This document shows positions 11,706 through 22,800 of a DNA stretch of 64,000 nucleotides, piece after piece (the stretch's first letter is position 1; the number at the start of each line of letters is the position of its first letter). The position numbers were made by a program, and so were the translations under genes. The notes below the pieces were generated by a model, which saw nothing but the letters and a program-made list of their open reading frames with translations, was not told the DNA's origin and did no database searches. Where the stretch lies: contig CANJKZ010000430.1 in the NCBI GenBank assembly GCA_947471745.1, positions 5,001-69,000 on the forward strand. Direction: 5' to 3'. Source of the stretch: Closterium sp. Naga37s-1 (Eukaryota; Streptophyta; Zygnematophyceae; Desmidiales; Closteriaceae).

Positions 11706-14700
11706 TGTTGCCGTTGCTGCTGCTCGTGTTGCTGCTGCTGGTGCTGCTGGTGCTGCCAGGACAGCGCCTCGTTCACCTGCGCATGCGACTGGAAGCGCCC
11801 ATTCTCAGGCGCAGGCAAAGGCGCATGCACAAACCCATGTCCTTGCGCCTGCTCATGCCCATCCATGCAAGCAGCGTCATCCGGTCCCTCCTTCATGGGC
11901 GAATGCTCCGCGCTGCCACTGCCGCCCTGCCCCTTCCCACCAGCAGCAGCAGCAGAAAGACCAACAACAGCAGCCCCATCACTCATCTCCACATCTGTGT
12001 CCATATCGGCTCTCGCACATGCGTCCGTCGCAGCACCTGCGCCACGCCCACACGCGTCCATGTCCGCGCGCGTGCATACATCCATGTGTACCTCCTGTGC
12101 CGCCGTCTCCACGGCAGGTGCAGCAGCAGCGGGACAGGCAGCAGCAGCAGCAGCAGCAGGACGAGGAGGAGGAGCAGTAGAAGGAGCAGGAACAACGGTT
12201 GCGCAGGGAGCGAAAGCGGTGGAGGCAGGAGTAGCTGCAGCACAACGAGTTAGTGTGGCAGGAGGTGTAGAAGCGACAGGAGCAGACGCAACTGTTACTG
12301 CTGCTGCTGCTGCTGCTGCTGGGGTTGCAGCTGGTGCTGCACTGATGGCCGCTTTCCCAACCACGCCTGCAGCTGCCGCTGCTGTGGACGCTGCCGCTCC
12401 CGCTCCCCCAACCGCACCCCCTCCCTTCGCCCTTTCCCCGCTTTTCTCCCCCAATCCGCGCACCCCCACGGCGCCATCAAGCCTCCGCGCGGTGGATGGC
12501 GGAAAGTGCAGGCTCCCGGGGGGGAACGCGGAGGACGCGGGCCTGCGCCTGTGCTGCGGGGCGCCCGCTTCGCGCAGCGTGGGCGGAAGCGAGAGGGACG
12601 GCAGCTGCGGAGGGCAGTGGCGGAGGATCCACGGGTGCGCCAGCGCGGCTTCCGCGGTCGCTCGGCGAGGCGGATCTATCGTCAGCAACCAACGGATCAG
12701 ATCCTTCGCTTCGTCCGAGATCGACGGCCACGGATCGCTGCGGTAATCCGGGCGGCCGCGAAGAATCCGCACAAAGAGCTCCTCGTCCGTCGTGCCCCAA
12801 AACGGCATAAAACCGGAGAGCGCAGTATAGAGTATAACGCCTAGCCCCCACATGTCCACCTGCACGCCGTACGGTTTCCGACATACCACCTCAGGCGCCA
12901 TATACACGGAGCTGCCGTGCATTCCCACGGCCTGCTGCCCCGGTTTCAGCGGAACCGCCAGCCCGAAATCCGCCAGCTTCACGTGGATCCCCGCCCACCC
13001 GTTTTCCGCGCCGACCTCCGCGCCGAATTCCCCGCCGCCTCCGCCGCCGCCGCCGCTGCGGGCGCCCCAGGCCCCACTCGCGTCGGTGTCGTCCACGTGG
13101 TTGCCCCGCGTCGCGCCGTGACTGCTGGTGGCGGTGCTGGCGCTGGCTGTGGTGGTTGCGCCGGTGGCGGAGTCGAGGAAGCTGCTCCGCGTGCTGAACA
13201 GGCTGCTCGTTGCCGTGCTGCTCGGGGTACTCGGCGGGGCGTCCCCGCCGTCTCCGCCCGCCGCGCCGGCCGCGCCCGCCGCCGTCGACGCCTTCACCGC
13301 TTCCGCGGGGTTTTGCCCTGCAGGTTTGCCATCCGCGCCGTCGGCGGCGGCGGAGGCGGAAGCGCGGTTGGGGAGTGGCGCTGCGCGCACGAGGAGGATG
13401 TTTTCGGGCTTCACGTCGCGATGGAGTATGCCGTTGCGGTGGCAGTGACTCAGCGCGCGGAGGATTTGGCTGCGCGACGACGGCGGCGGAGGGGGGAGGA
13501 GGGGGAACGAGGAAAGTTGAGCAACGGCGAGAAAAAAACGGGAAAGCGCGGGGAATTCGCAAGTGGAATTCCCGGAACGGAGACGGAGAAAAAACAAGAG
13601 GATGAACGGAGAGCGTATTGGGCAATCATTCTACGACGCGCTACCCGCGCCAACACACACCTTCCCTGATGACCACAAACTCCCTTTTCCCCCGCTCCCC
13701 CACCCTCCTAAAACCCTTCCGCACCCACTCCCTCCGCCCTCCGCGCAAGTAAGCACCTGGCGATGCGCGCGGCGAGCGGCTCCGGGAGCGTGACGGCGGC
13801 GGTGAGGAAGTCGTAGAGGTCGCCGCCGGTGCAGAGCTCCATGACGAGGTGCACGGCGCGCGCGTCCTCGTACACGCCCAGCAGCTGCACCACGTGCGCG
13901 TGCCCGTGCAGCCGCTTCATCGCCGTTACTTCCATGCGCACCTCGTCCGCCAGGTCGCGCCGCTGCGCGGGGAAAGGGCGGGGGACGGGCGGAACGGGGG
14001 AGGGGGAGGAGAGAGGGGGGGTCGGAAGGGGCGGGGGGGAGTGGATGGTGAGAGAAAAGCGATGGTGTTTGCGGGAAGGAAACGAAAACGAAGTAGGGTT
14101 TGGGATTGAGAAGTAGGAGCCCCGGGAGGGTCGAATGGGGAGAGGGAGGAGCGGGGGTGGGGGGGGAGGGAGGAGAGTGAGGGGATGTAGACATGATACA
14201 GGAGAGATGGAGAAGGGATGCGGTAAGGTGAACGACGCGGCGAGCGGGAACGAGTTAAGGAGAAGGAATTGGGAGGAGCACGTTCGCAGGGGCCCTCCCT
14301 CCGTACCTGTAGCTTCGACTTGGGAATGCTCTTGCACGCCGCCACCGGCCGCCCCGTGAGCGGATCCAAGCATTCGCGCACCACGCCCCCTCCGCCCTTC
14401 CCCAGCTCCTTCCCCAGCGCGTACGCCCGCCGCACATCCCCCCGCCCCGTGCGCGGAAACACCGTGAAAGCCCCCGACGAGCTCCCGGGTTCCGCCCCCG
14501 CGATGCCAACGGCAGCTCCGGGTCCTGGCTCCCGAAACCCCGCCGCGGTTCCCGCCGATATTACGCCCGCAGCCGCTGCGGCTGCCGCGTCCCCCCTTCC
14601 CGTCCTTAAGATCCCCGCGCTCCCTTGCGCGGGAGCTGCGGTAGTCGCGGCGGCCGTCACTGCGCTCGGCTGTGCCAGGTGCGGAGGCTGCGCCACGTTC

Positions 14701-15332
14701 ACGCCAATGCTTCGCGCGGCTGTTGGTTCGGACGGGGGCTCGTTGACCCCATGTGCGGAAGATTCTTTCTTTGGCATGGATACCGCGGCGGTGGTGCCGC
14801 CAGTGGTCGTCGCATTAGCAACCGCAGCTGCAGTTTTGACAGGACCGGAATCAGCCAATTTCCCGGCTGCAGACGCCGTTTTGCCAGTGCCAGCAGTCTT
14901 GCCGCTACCTCCCGCCTTAGCACTCGGAACCGCAGCGTTCGGTACTCCCCGCCCAAAAGCAACGCGCGGCGCGTCCCTTCCGGCGGCTAATCGCCCCCGG
15001 CCGCTGTGATCCCTTCCGCCCGCCCTCCCCCCTGCCGTCCTTCCAATACCGCCGCGTCCTGGCGCTCTGCTTGAAGGCCCTGCAGCTGCCCCAGACACCC
15101 CACTCCTGAAAACCCCAGGGGAAGGCCGGATCGTAGGGGAAGCCGCTGGCGGCTTGACGGGGGAAGGCTTTCCGGTCTTCGGCGCGACCGTCGTCGTTGT
15201 TGCTGTGGGGAGTGGAGAGCCGGCGGGGGCCGTAGCGGGGACTGCTGCTGCGGACGGTGGTGCTCCGGCGGGTGAGCGGTTGTCTTCTCGCGCCGTGAAG
15301 GTGAACGCGGGTAGCTCCCCGCGTGACGGCAT
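9072..15332 (-). CDS. CAMK/CDPK-type Ser/Thr protein kinase with very long low-complexity tails
   Basis: Exons run 15332-14307, 13962-13757 and 13469-9072. Introns are phase 0 (CAG/GTACGG) and phase 2 (CCAG/GTGCTT). The first 300 residues are Ala/Pro/Gly/Thr-rich. The kinase domain starts with the Gly loop GKELGKGGGGVV and the lysine of VAACKSIPK. Exon 2 carries the helix-C and hinge region (VHLVMELCTGGDLYDFL). Exon 3 has HRDVKPENILL (H427-R-D429), KLADFG (D578), SVYMAPE and DMWGLGVILYTALSG, so all catalytic residues are present. About 120 low-complexity residues are inserted between HRD and DFG. The helix pattern and HPWI ending resemble plant CDPK/PEPC-kinase relatives, but no EF-hands follow. 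Instead about 1,200 residues of Ala/Ser/Pro/Gln-rich sequence follow, including a poly-Gln run at 11670-11750. The reading frame changes between about 9820 and 9855: one frame ends at 9458, while the frame ending at 9072 continues the same compositional style. This is either an undetected intron or a base-call indel. Confidence 0.85.
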
Positions 15333-17093
15333 GGTGGATAGAATCGAGATACAAACTTCAAGAGGAACGAATTCGCGTGTTCGAAGAGAATCGCTTCAGA
15401 TCCGCGTTCAGTGGATCGTGCAGAGAAGACGGTACGCGATTTTGCAGAAGAGAGAATTGCACGGAGTTTGGCGATTGCATCTACTGGCTGGTCGGTTTCG
15501 CATAATGAGACTGTCTAGTGGCGAGCAGCAACTGCTATGGGCGAAGGCTACGAAAGTAGAAAAAGTTGCAGATATGTACTTTAAGCAGCAACTGCTCGGC
15601 GAAGTTGGGAAAGGGACATCACAGGAGGTTCTCGCGTGTAACCACTGAGGTCGTTGACTACGAACTGCTAGTTAACGAGGCCGTCGAGTGTGAGGTCCAG
15701 TCCGGTACACGATCACACAACTAACTCTAGTCTAGCAGCCTCCAACTGCGAGAGCAGCGGGAGACAGAATGCCTTGGACGGGCTGAAGAAGAACTAGCAA
15801 CAGGCGATGCAGGACCTTGGTACTTAGGGACCCAGCAGCATCTAAGTCAGCCGCAATTTGCGCGATCCTCTGGAAAAGAGAGCTGCAATGAAGCAATGTG
15901 AGGTCGGGGTTGAGTGGGAGCTGAGAGCGTTCGCGGTTTGCGCAAGGGTCGAATGGGGCGGATGGGGCGGATGGGGGGAGGGGGGTAGGTATGGGTTGCG
16001 CGAGGGTCGGATGTGTTGCATAGTATGGCATCTTCCTATGTCCGCATGCAGAGGGGGAAGATGAGAAGGTGGATGATGTGTAGCTCGTTGATGCTTTCTG
16101 AGTGACACATCACAGCCGTCAGATTAGACAAGCAGTTGTTGGCCGTCGCATCATGGTCCCGACGATGGATTTGAATGACGGGAATTACGCGCAGCTGGTG
16201 GTTGTGAGGGCGCGGAAGGGGCACTTCCATTCGCCGGAACTTTTGTGATCGGAAAGAGTCCATTCAAATCAAACAAGCAATTTGAATGTGCAGGGTCGTT
16301 TACCTTGGGAACAGTGTGGGCTGGGCGGATAAAAACCTTCCCGCCAACATTCAAAGATGCTGACCTGGCGATAAGAACATCGTTCAATTGAACAATTTCA
16401 AGAGTCCAATGCAAAGCCGAATCGAATTCGTAGTTTACGAAATATCAACGAACTTGGGGGTAAATGGAAAATAAATCACTTCCGTCACACATCAGAGTCA
16501 GAGAAACCAAGCTCCGGCCCCTAAACCACCAGAGACCAATCATTTTCCGCTGCCCGTGCAAAGCGCCGAAGATTGAAGCCGAAAGCGGGGGGGACGTAGA
16601 GTAGTACAGTTCTCTCTCCTCGCGCCGCCGCCATCAGTAGCTGCAATCTCCAATCCCTGAACCCAATCGAGAGATTCAGAATTCTGTCAGTTGTACAGCC
16701 AATCTCTGCTCCGAAAGGACTGCCCTGACAACGCGTCGCCAATGTTCAGAACGATTCCAAAACGATTTGTCCATCCTCTGTCACAGTGCTGGTTACCATG
16801 CTGGTTTCGCTATTGCTAAAACTTATACAGAAGTGGGCTGATAAAAGGAACTGTTGAAACACAGTATGGTGAAGCAATATTTAGGCCGGAACGAGGCTCA
16901 TCATATTAGCATAAATGCTCAATGACTAGGATCAAATACAAGTAGGACCTTTGACTCTGATTGTTCAACACTGATTTTCTATATGAGCCGCAAAACCATG
17001 AACCCTAACCTCCCCGAAAGCATATGAAAAAGTACCTAGCTTAGCTTGCTCCATGGAGAGAAACATGAAAGTAAGATTACAAAGCCAGCAGTG
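15333..17093. other. Intergenic region upstream of the kinase
   Basis: About 1.8 kb between the kinase start and the 3' end of the small gene at 17094. A G-rich run with GGGGCGGAT repeats lies at 15950-15980. No convincing coding frame or RNA gene is seen. The kinase promoter should lie in the lower-numbered half. Confidence 0.45.
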
Positions 17094-17697
17094 TCAGTTG
17101 GTTGATGAAATATGTGCAAGAACATACTCCATACCACCATCATCAAGCTTAGCTTGAACATCTTCTAAAACCCTGCCACTGCCCTCACTAATTAAGTTCC
17201 GTGTGGTATTTGCTACATCACTAACATCAGCTGTAGCAGCTTCACTTCTCGAAATCTGCTCGGAGTAATCCTGGACCTCTACATGTGTTGCTTCTTTGGC
17301 CATGCCACTTTCTTCGGCTTCCGGAGTACCCTCCCCACTCACCCAAGCAATTAAATCCGAAACATCCACTTCTGCTTTTGTACCTGCAGACTCTATGGTT
17401 CCTGAACTTGAAGCGCCCGAATCCCCTGCAATTTCACCAGCTTGATTAGGTTCCACAGACGAAACCACCTCTTCAGGCTGTTCAACATGATGATGGACAA
17501 CAAAGGCCATGACATGTCGTCCAGAATACCCCAAGGAGAACCAGCAACATATGACAAGCAGAGCATACTTATAGGAATCTATTCGCGATACAAAAATATA
17601 TATGGATGAACAATCCCACCTTTGAGTCCGTGAGAAGCGTCTCCAATATCTCTGAAATTTCATGATGCTCATCACGGCCACTCTCGTGGAGCGACAT
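17094..17697 (-). CDS. Small acidic protein of unknown function, two exons (predicted)
   Basis: Exon 1 is 17697-17620 (26 codons, starting MSLHESGRDE and ending ETLLTDSK) and exon 2 is 17477-17094. The 142-bp intron has a TCAAAG/GTGGGA donor and a GAACAG/CCTGAA acceptor, phase 0, giving 153 residues. The uninterrupted frame that reads straight through the intron gives an implausible Trp/Cys/Tyr-rich segment, which is why I prefer the spliced model. The product is Glu/Ser/Ala-rich (PEEVVSSVEPN, VSDLIAWVSGEG, AKLDDGGMEYVLAHISSTN), with no signal peptide, membrane segment or motif I recognise. It could be a regulatory or adaptor-type protein, but nothing supports a function. The start is uncertain; more exons could lie upstream. 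Confidence 0.45.
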
Positions 17698-19893
17698 ATC
17701 TCCTGTCGAGTCTGCTCGGAAACACTGCAGCTAAGTTCGCTGAAAACGGTTTACCTCAACCATAGAAAAGCAGTCATGGGTTATCGTAAAATAATCGGAG
17801 AAATATGTACGCCACCGTGGTTCTTTCTTCGGTACATGACGTTAAGAGACCCAACGCTGCTGGTCAGACCCAACCCACCACTGCACGCGAGAGCTACTTT
17901 CGCGAATCACGATAGCTTGTTGCTCAAGAGGCAATAATAAAGATTTCAACGTGGTACGCAACGATGAATGACGCATCCAAGCACGCCGACCCATGTGCTT
18001 GGTTGTACGCCATGCATACTAGTTGAACTGTCCACGTGTCCCTGAGAATGTCGGCCTGGACGGCTGGGACGGAGGCGCCGCATCCCGCTGTTGGGAGTCT
18101 AGTGGGTGTGAAATTGGGGACAATTGATTTGAAAGTGTGTGTACGTTTGAATTTGAGAAACTGGAATTTTTTGGATTTGCGAAAACCGGCGACGTTCGGC
18201 GAAAACCGGCGAATGGTTGCACGACGAAACACAAATACAAACCGAAACAAGAGCCGCAGCCTCGATCCAGTCCAGAGGGATTTCCTTCCATCCACGCTGC
18301 TACAGTATGTGCACCAGTGTGGGCCACATTAGCATTCGCTATAACAAGGCACTACTCCAACGCGTTGTGAGGAAGAGACCAACGTTTCGACCTAGAAATG
18401 CGTCCATCTCTCTACGCCGCATCTCGCTTGTCAGTAACCCTTGCGCATCAACGTTCCTTGCGTATCAACATTCCTTGCGCTCGTCGTAATTCCGCCCTGC
18501 CAAATGTCGGGTTTGGATTTGCTACAATCCTCGCGGTCCTAAGGTGCAAACTCCCAATATGTACGCTAAAACATTCAGCCATTCTACTGTTCCAGCGCCT
18601 CACTATGCTCTCTATAACGTCAACCCCATCGTGCGAGGGGGGAGGGGAGTGAGCAGCGAGAAGGCGCGAGGGGAATGGGAGTGAGCAGCGAGAACCGCCC
18701 ATGTATTGACCTCCAATAAGGGAGCCCGCTCACTCTAACCAATAGGCGGGGTGCATAGCTGCGGATTTATTGCTGTTCCCGTTCAGCTTGCACTCCCTTT
18801 CCCCCTCTCATCCCCTTCCGCCTCTATCTGCCCTCCATTTACTCCCCCGTGCCATTACTATCCTTCCCTGCCTCTTCTCGAATTTCCCTTCCCTTGCCTG
18901 TGGTTCCCCTTTCTCCATTCCATGCGTTTTCCCCCTCGCCTACTCCTCTGTTCCCCCTCGCACCGCCTCACTATTCCCCTCTCGCTGGCCTCTCATACTT
19001 CCATACTAGGTAACCTTTTTTTTGCATGCGCTGCGTTCTCCTTCCCCTCCATACCGTCCTGTTCAGGCCACCTTGCCCTCTGCTCTCTCTCTCTCTTTCT
19101 GCTTTCCTTCCGCTTCACCAACCCACCCCACCCCCTCGCCTCTGTCCCCCCCTACCCTCAATACTCTCCCTGATGACGCTCTGTCTCCCTTATTGCTTAC
19201 CCTCCCTTTCCCCCACGCAGGTACACGCTTTTCCCCCCCTTGTGTATCCTCGTTCCCCGTTCTCTTCTGCTTCCGCCCCTGCTCTACCATGTTTCCCCCC
19301 ATGCTACCCCCGAGTTCCCCCCCTCCTTATCCACTGTTCCCCCCCTCCTTCCTTGCGCTCAAATCTCCCCCTCCTTGCCCCTCTGTCAACCCCACACTCT
19401 GTTTCCGCTCTCCTTGACTGTTCGCCCCTACCGCCCCCCCCCCTCCAATTATCGTACCGTATGTGCTGCTCCTCATAGCATCGAGCAACCAATCGAAAAG
19501 TCGATTTCAATCTACGGTAGGATTGTGTGAGCCTCAGTTACTCCAATCATAACTAGCCATCCAAGAGCTTGTGACACTGCATTAGTCAAACTGCCGTTCT
19601 ACGGTATGCTTCCTAAACCCTCAAGATTCAAGGCAGCCCCTTAGTACGGTACGCCCCTTAGTGAATCTGTTGTTTCCAACCTGGAACAGTTTTGGCTCCT
19701 GTAGGAGATCAATCAAGCTCATTACAATTTACATGCTCAATCTAAGGTCAGCATTTGAGAAATGAAACACACAAATAAGAGTATGACTCTTATGGAGTAA
19801 GAATACACCACTGAAGGAATGAGGCCATTCCCTGATAGTACCTGTATACCAGCAAGCAACTGGTTCATCTAGGTAAGCAACACCAAGCCGTCA
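17698..19893. other. Intergenic region with long pyrimidine-rich tract
   Basis: Between the small gene and the 3' end of the protease gene. From 18780 to 19450 the plus strand is almost pure C/T-rich sequence with runs of C, giving long spurious Pro/Leu/Ser frames. No gene is supported. Confidence 0.5.
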
Positions 19894-22800
19894 CTATGAC
19901 GGAATGCATATAGGCATTCCTTGGTAAAGGCTTTGGGTTCGGCACATCCAGTTTCGATTCAGCTCTGCAACGAGAGGGTACTGGCGCTTGAATTGCACGA
20001 CGACAAGAGAGGCACAGCTGTCGCCTCCTTGCACACTGTACCTGCGGTTTGGCACCTTTTTGGACCGTGAGGCACCGCACGCCACCGCTCCCAATGGCTC
20101 CCCGGCAACGCATACCTGAAGGTGGATGATGGGAGGATTGGATTGGGGTGGTTGGGTGAGATCACACAGGAGCTTTGAGGTATTGCACATGCATGCAACA
20201 CGTGTACTCATGCTCACACATATGCGCACACGCTCACACACGCACGCACACGAACGTGCACTTGCACACACGACCCACGCACCCACATCCACCCCGCCCA
20301 CGCACACACCCACACATACACACACTCACAACGCACACCCACAAACACTCCAGCCCGCACACCCACCCCACCCACCACACACACACACAAACCCACTCAT
20401 GTGTGCACACACCTCTTGTCCAGCAAGCCCATTGATGTTGTCGCACAGCAAGCCGGGGTTGAAGCGGTACAGCGAGCGCCACGATCCACACAAGAGCTTG
20501 GGGTGCGCATGCGACACATGCAACACACCGCATGTGCACACACCCACACGCACACACACGCATACACACCCACATCCACACCCACACCCTCCTCTCCCCC
20601 TCCTTCTCCCCCCCACAACCACCCCCACACACAGAAACGGCCACATGCTCACCCACCCACACCACATGCCCATCCACCCTCACAAACCAACTCATGCACG
20701 CGCGCACCTCCTGTCCGGCAAGCCCATTGATGTTGTCACACAGCAAGCCGGGGTTGAAGCGGTACAGCGAGCGCCACGTGAGGTCGTACGTGGAGCGGAT
20801 GGAGGAGCAGGTGGAGGTGGGCGTGATGTCCTGGTACTGCGTGCACAGCACGTAGTTGCTCGACCCCTGCTCAAAGTCGCTCCACTCCACACAGAGCTGG
20901 CGTGAGAGGTAGGGCGGTGGGATGGGAGGCCAAGGAAGGGAAGGGACAAAGAGTTTGAGTGGCGTGGCGTGGCGTGGCGTCTCAACAATCAACCTTTCTC
21001 AAAGTCGCTCCACTGGGCACAGATCTGGGTTGTGAGGCAGGGTGGTGATATGGGAGGCCCCTTTTGAGTCGACTCAAAAGTCAAGTCGCTCCACTGGGCA
21101 CAGATCTGGGGTGTGAGGCAGGGTGGTGATATGGGAGGCCAGGGAAGGGTTGCGTGGAAGGGGACTGAGCTTGACGGGGATAGCAAGCAGGAGAAACACA
21201 CGTACGCACACACATACGGAAATTTGCACGCACACGCCCACACGCACACACCAACACATGCCTCCGCTCTGCAGCATGCATCTACGCGATCACGCACACA
21301 CGTGCACATGGCTAACGACACAATTGCACAGACTGTGTTGTGCGAGGAGCACCCACGCACGCACCCACCCACCCACCCACGCACGCACGCACGCACGGCT
21401 TGCACACCTGCTGGCCAGGGACCAAGTTAGCACAGTCGAGGCCGGGGTTGACAGCAGCAGCATCGATGGAGAAGCGCGCGTTGATGGCGTCACAGTTGCC
21501 TGCTGTCGCATCCACCTGCCCACCCAACACACCCGCGAGGAGACAGGTGTGTGGAGCAGCACGGCACGGAGAGGAACGCGCACGCAAACACAAACGTCAA
21601 AGGAATGGGGAGATCTAAAAAAACCTTCAGGCAAATTCAAGCTTGCTGCGGTTCGAACCCTTTCAACTCTGTATCCGGCACAGCACGTGAGAGTTCTCAA
21701 GTATGACACAAGCAGGCGCGTGTGTGTTGTAATAAGGTCGTATCCCTGGCAAGTGTCAAGAAGTGGTTGGTGTCAAGCGTTTTTAACGGTTGACACCAAG
21801 TGGAGCCGCGTGTGAGCGCGGCTCCAGCCTGGTGTCAATGTTGGGCACATTGGGTGATTTCCCGCGATCACATTGGTCGGTTTCGCTGACACCAGGAGGA
21901 CTAGTCCTCCCTGTGTTTTCCGAGTTGGTGTCATGACACCAACCACTCTTGACACTAGCCAGGGATACGACCTAAGTGGTGGGGTGTTGGAATAGGCACG
22001 AGGGTGAAGAGGGATGTGTACGTCGACTGTAAAAGGGCTTATCCACGGACGGATGTGTGCTGGTCCCTGCCCGTGCCCATGATCACCACTCTCACACTAC
22101 TCTCACACTACTCTCACACTACTCTCACACTACTCCCACACTACTCCCTCACCACGCCCTCACCACTCCCTCACCACTCCCTCACCACAGCAAATGGCAC
22201 TCCTATGACTGGCTTCTCACATCTGCTAAAAGGGAGGTGTGGACGCGCCAAGGGAGGTGAGGAGCGGAGGAGGAGACGCATACCTGGGAAATGGGGTAGC
22301 GCACGGAGCACACAGGCTTGGAGGTTCGCTCCACCTGCACGTACGTGCCTGGTTCCAGATTGTTGCAGTCCACATCCTGATGCCATCCCGCACACGCACA
22401 CTCACACGCACACGCACATGAACATGCACATGTACACACAGCACATGCAGGGAAAAGAAACCGCAGCCACACAGTGGGAGCCGAGCAAAACTGAGAATCG
22501 ATTTGGAAGTGTGGAAAGCGTAGTAACAGCACAGCACGGAACACAGCATGAGTCGAAACCGGGTAAGGCAACGCACTGGAACTGATCCACAAGAGCCAGA
22601 GCTCTCAAATCTCAACTCATTTGCTCAGAGTCAAGTCAACGAGTGATTGAGTCATTGGCAGGGGGACGGCAGAGCAAAGGCACGACCACCACACCACATG
22701 CCAAGGTCACCAACGCCCTCCCTTGATGACGCGCACCACCAGCTACCGGCTCTGTGCTTCCTGCCTTGCTCAGCCTCATAGATTCAGCAACAAAGAGTAA

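Noticed and set aside
18751..19530. Plus-strand Pro/Leu/Ser-rich frames of up to 150 codons
   Set aside because: Produced by a pyrimidine-rich tract lacking stops; no motif, no consistent start and no splice context.
21645..21670. GGTTCGAACCC resembling a tRNA T-arm
   Set aside because: No acceptor stem, D-arm or anticodon arm can be folded around it.
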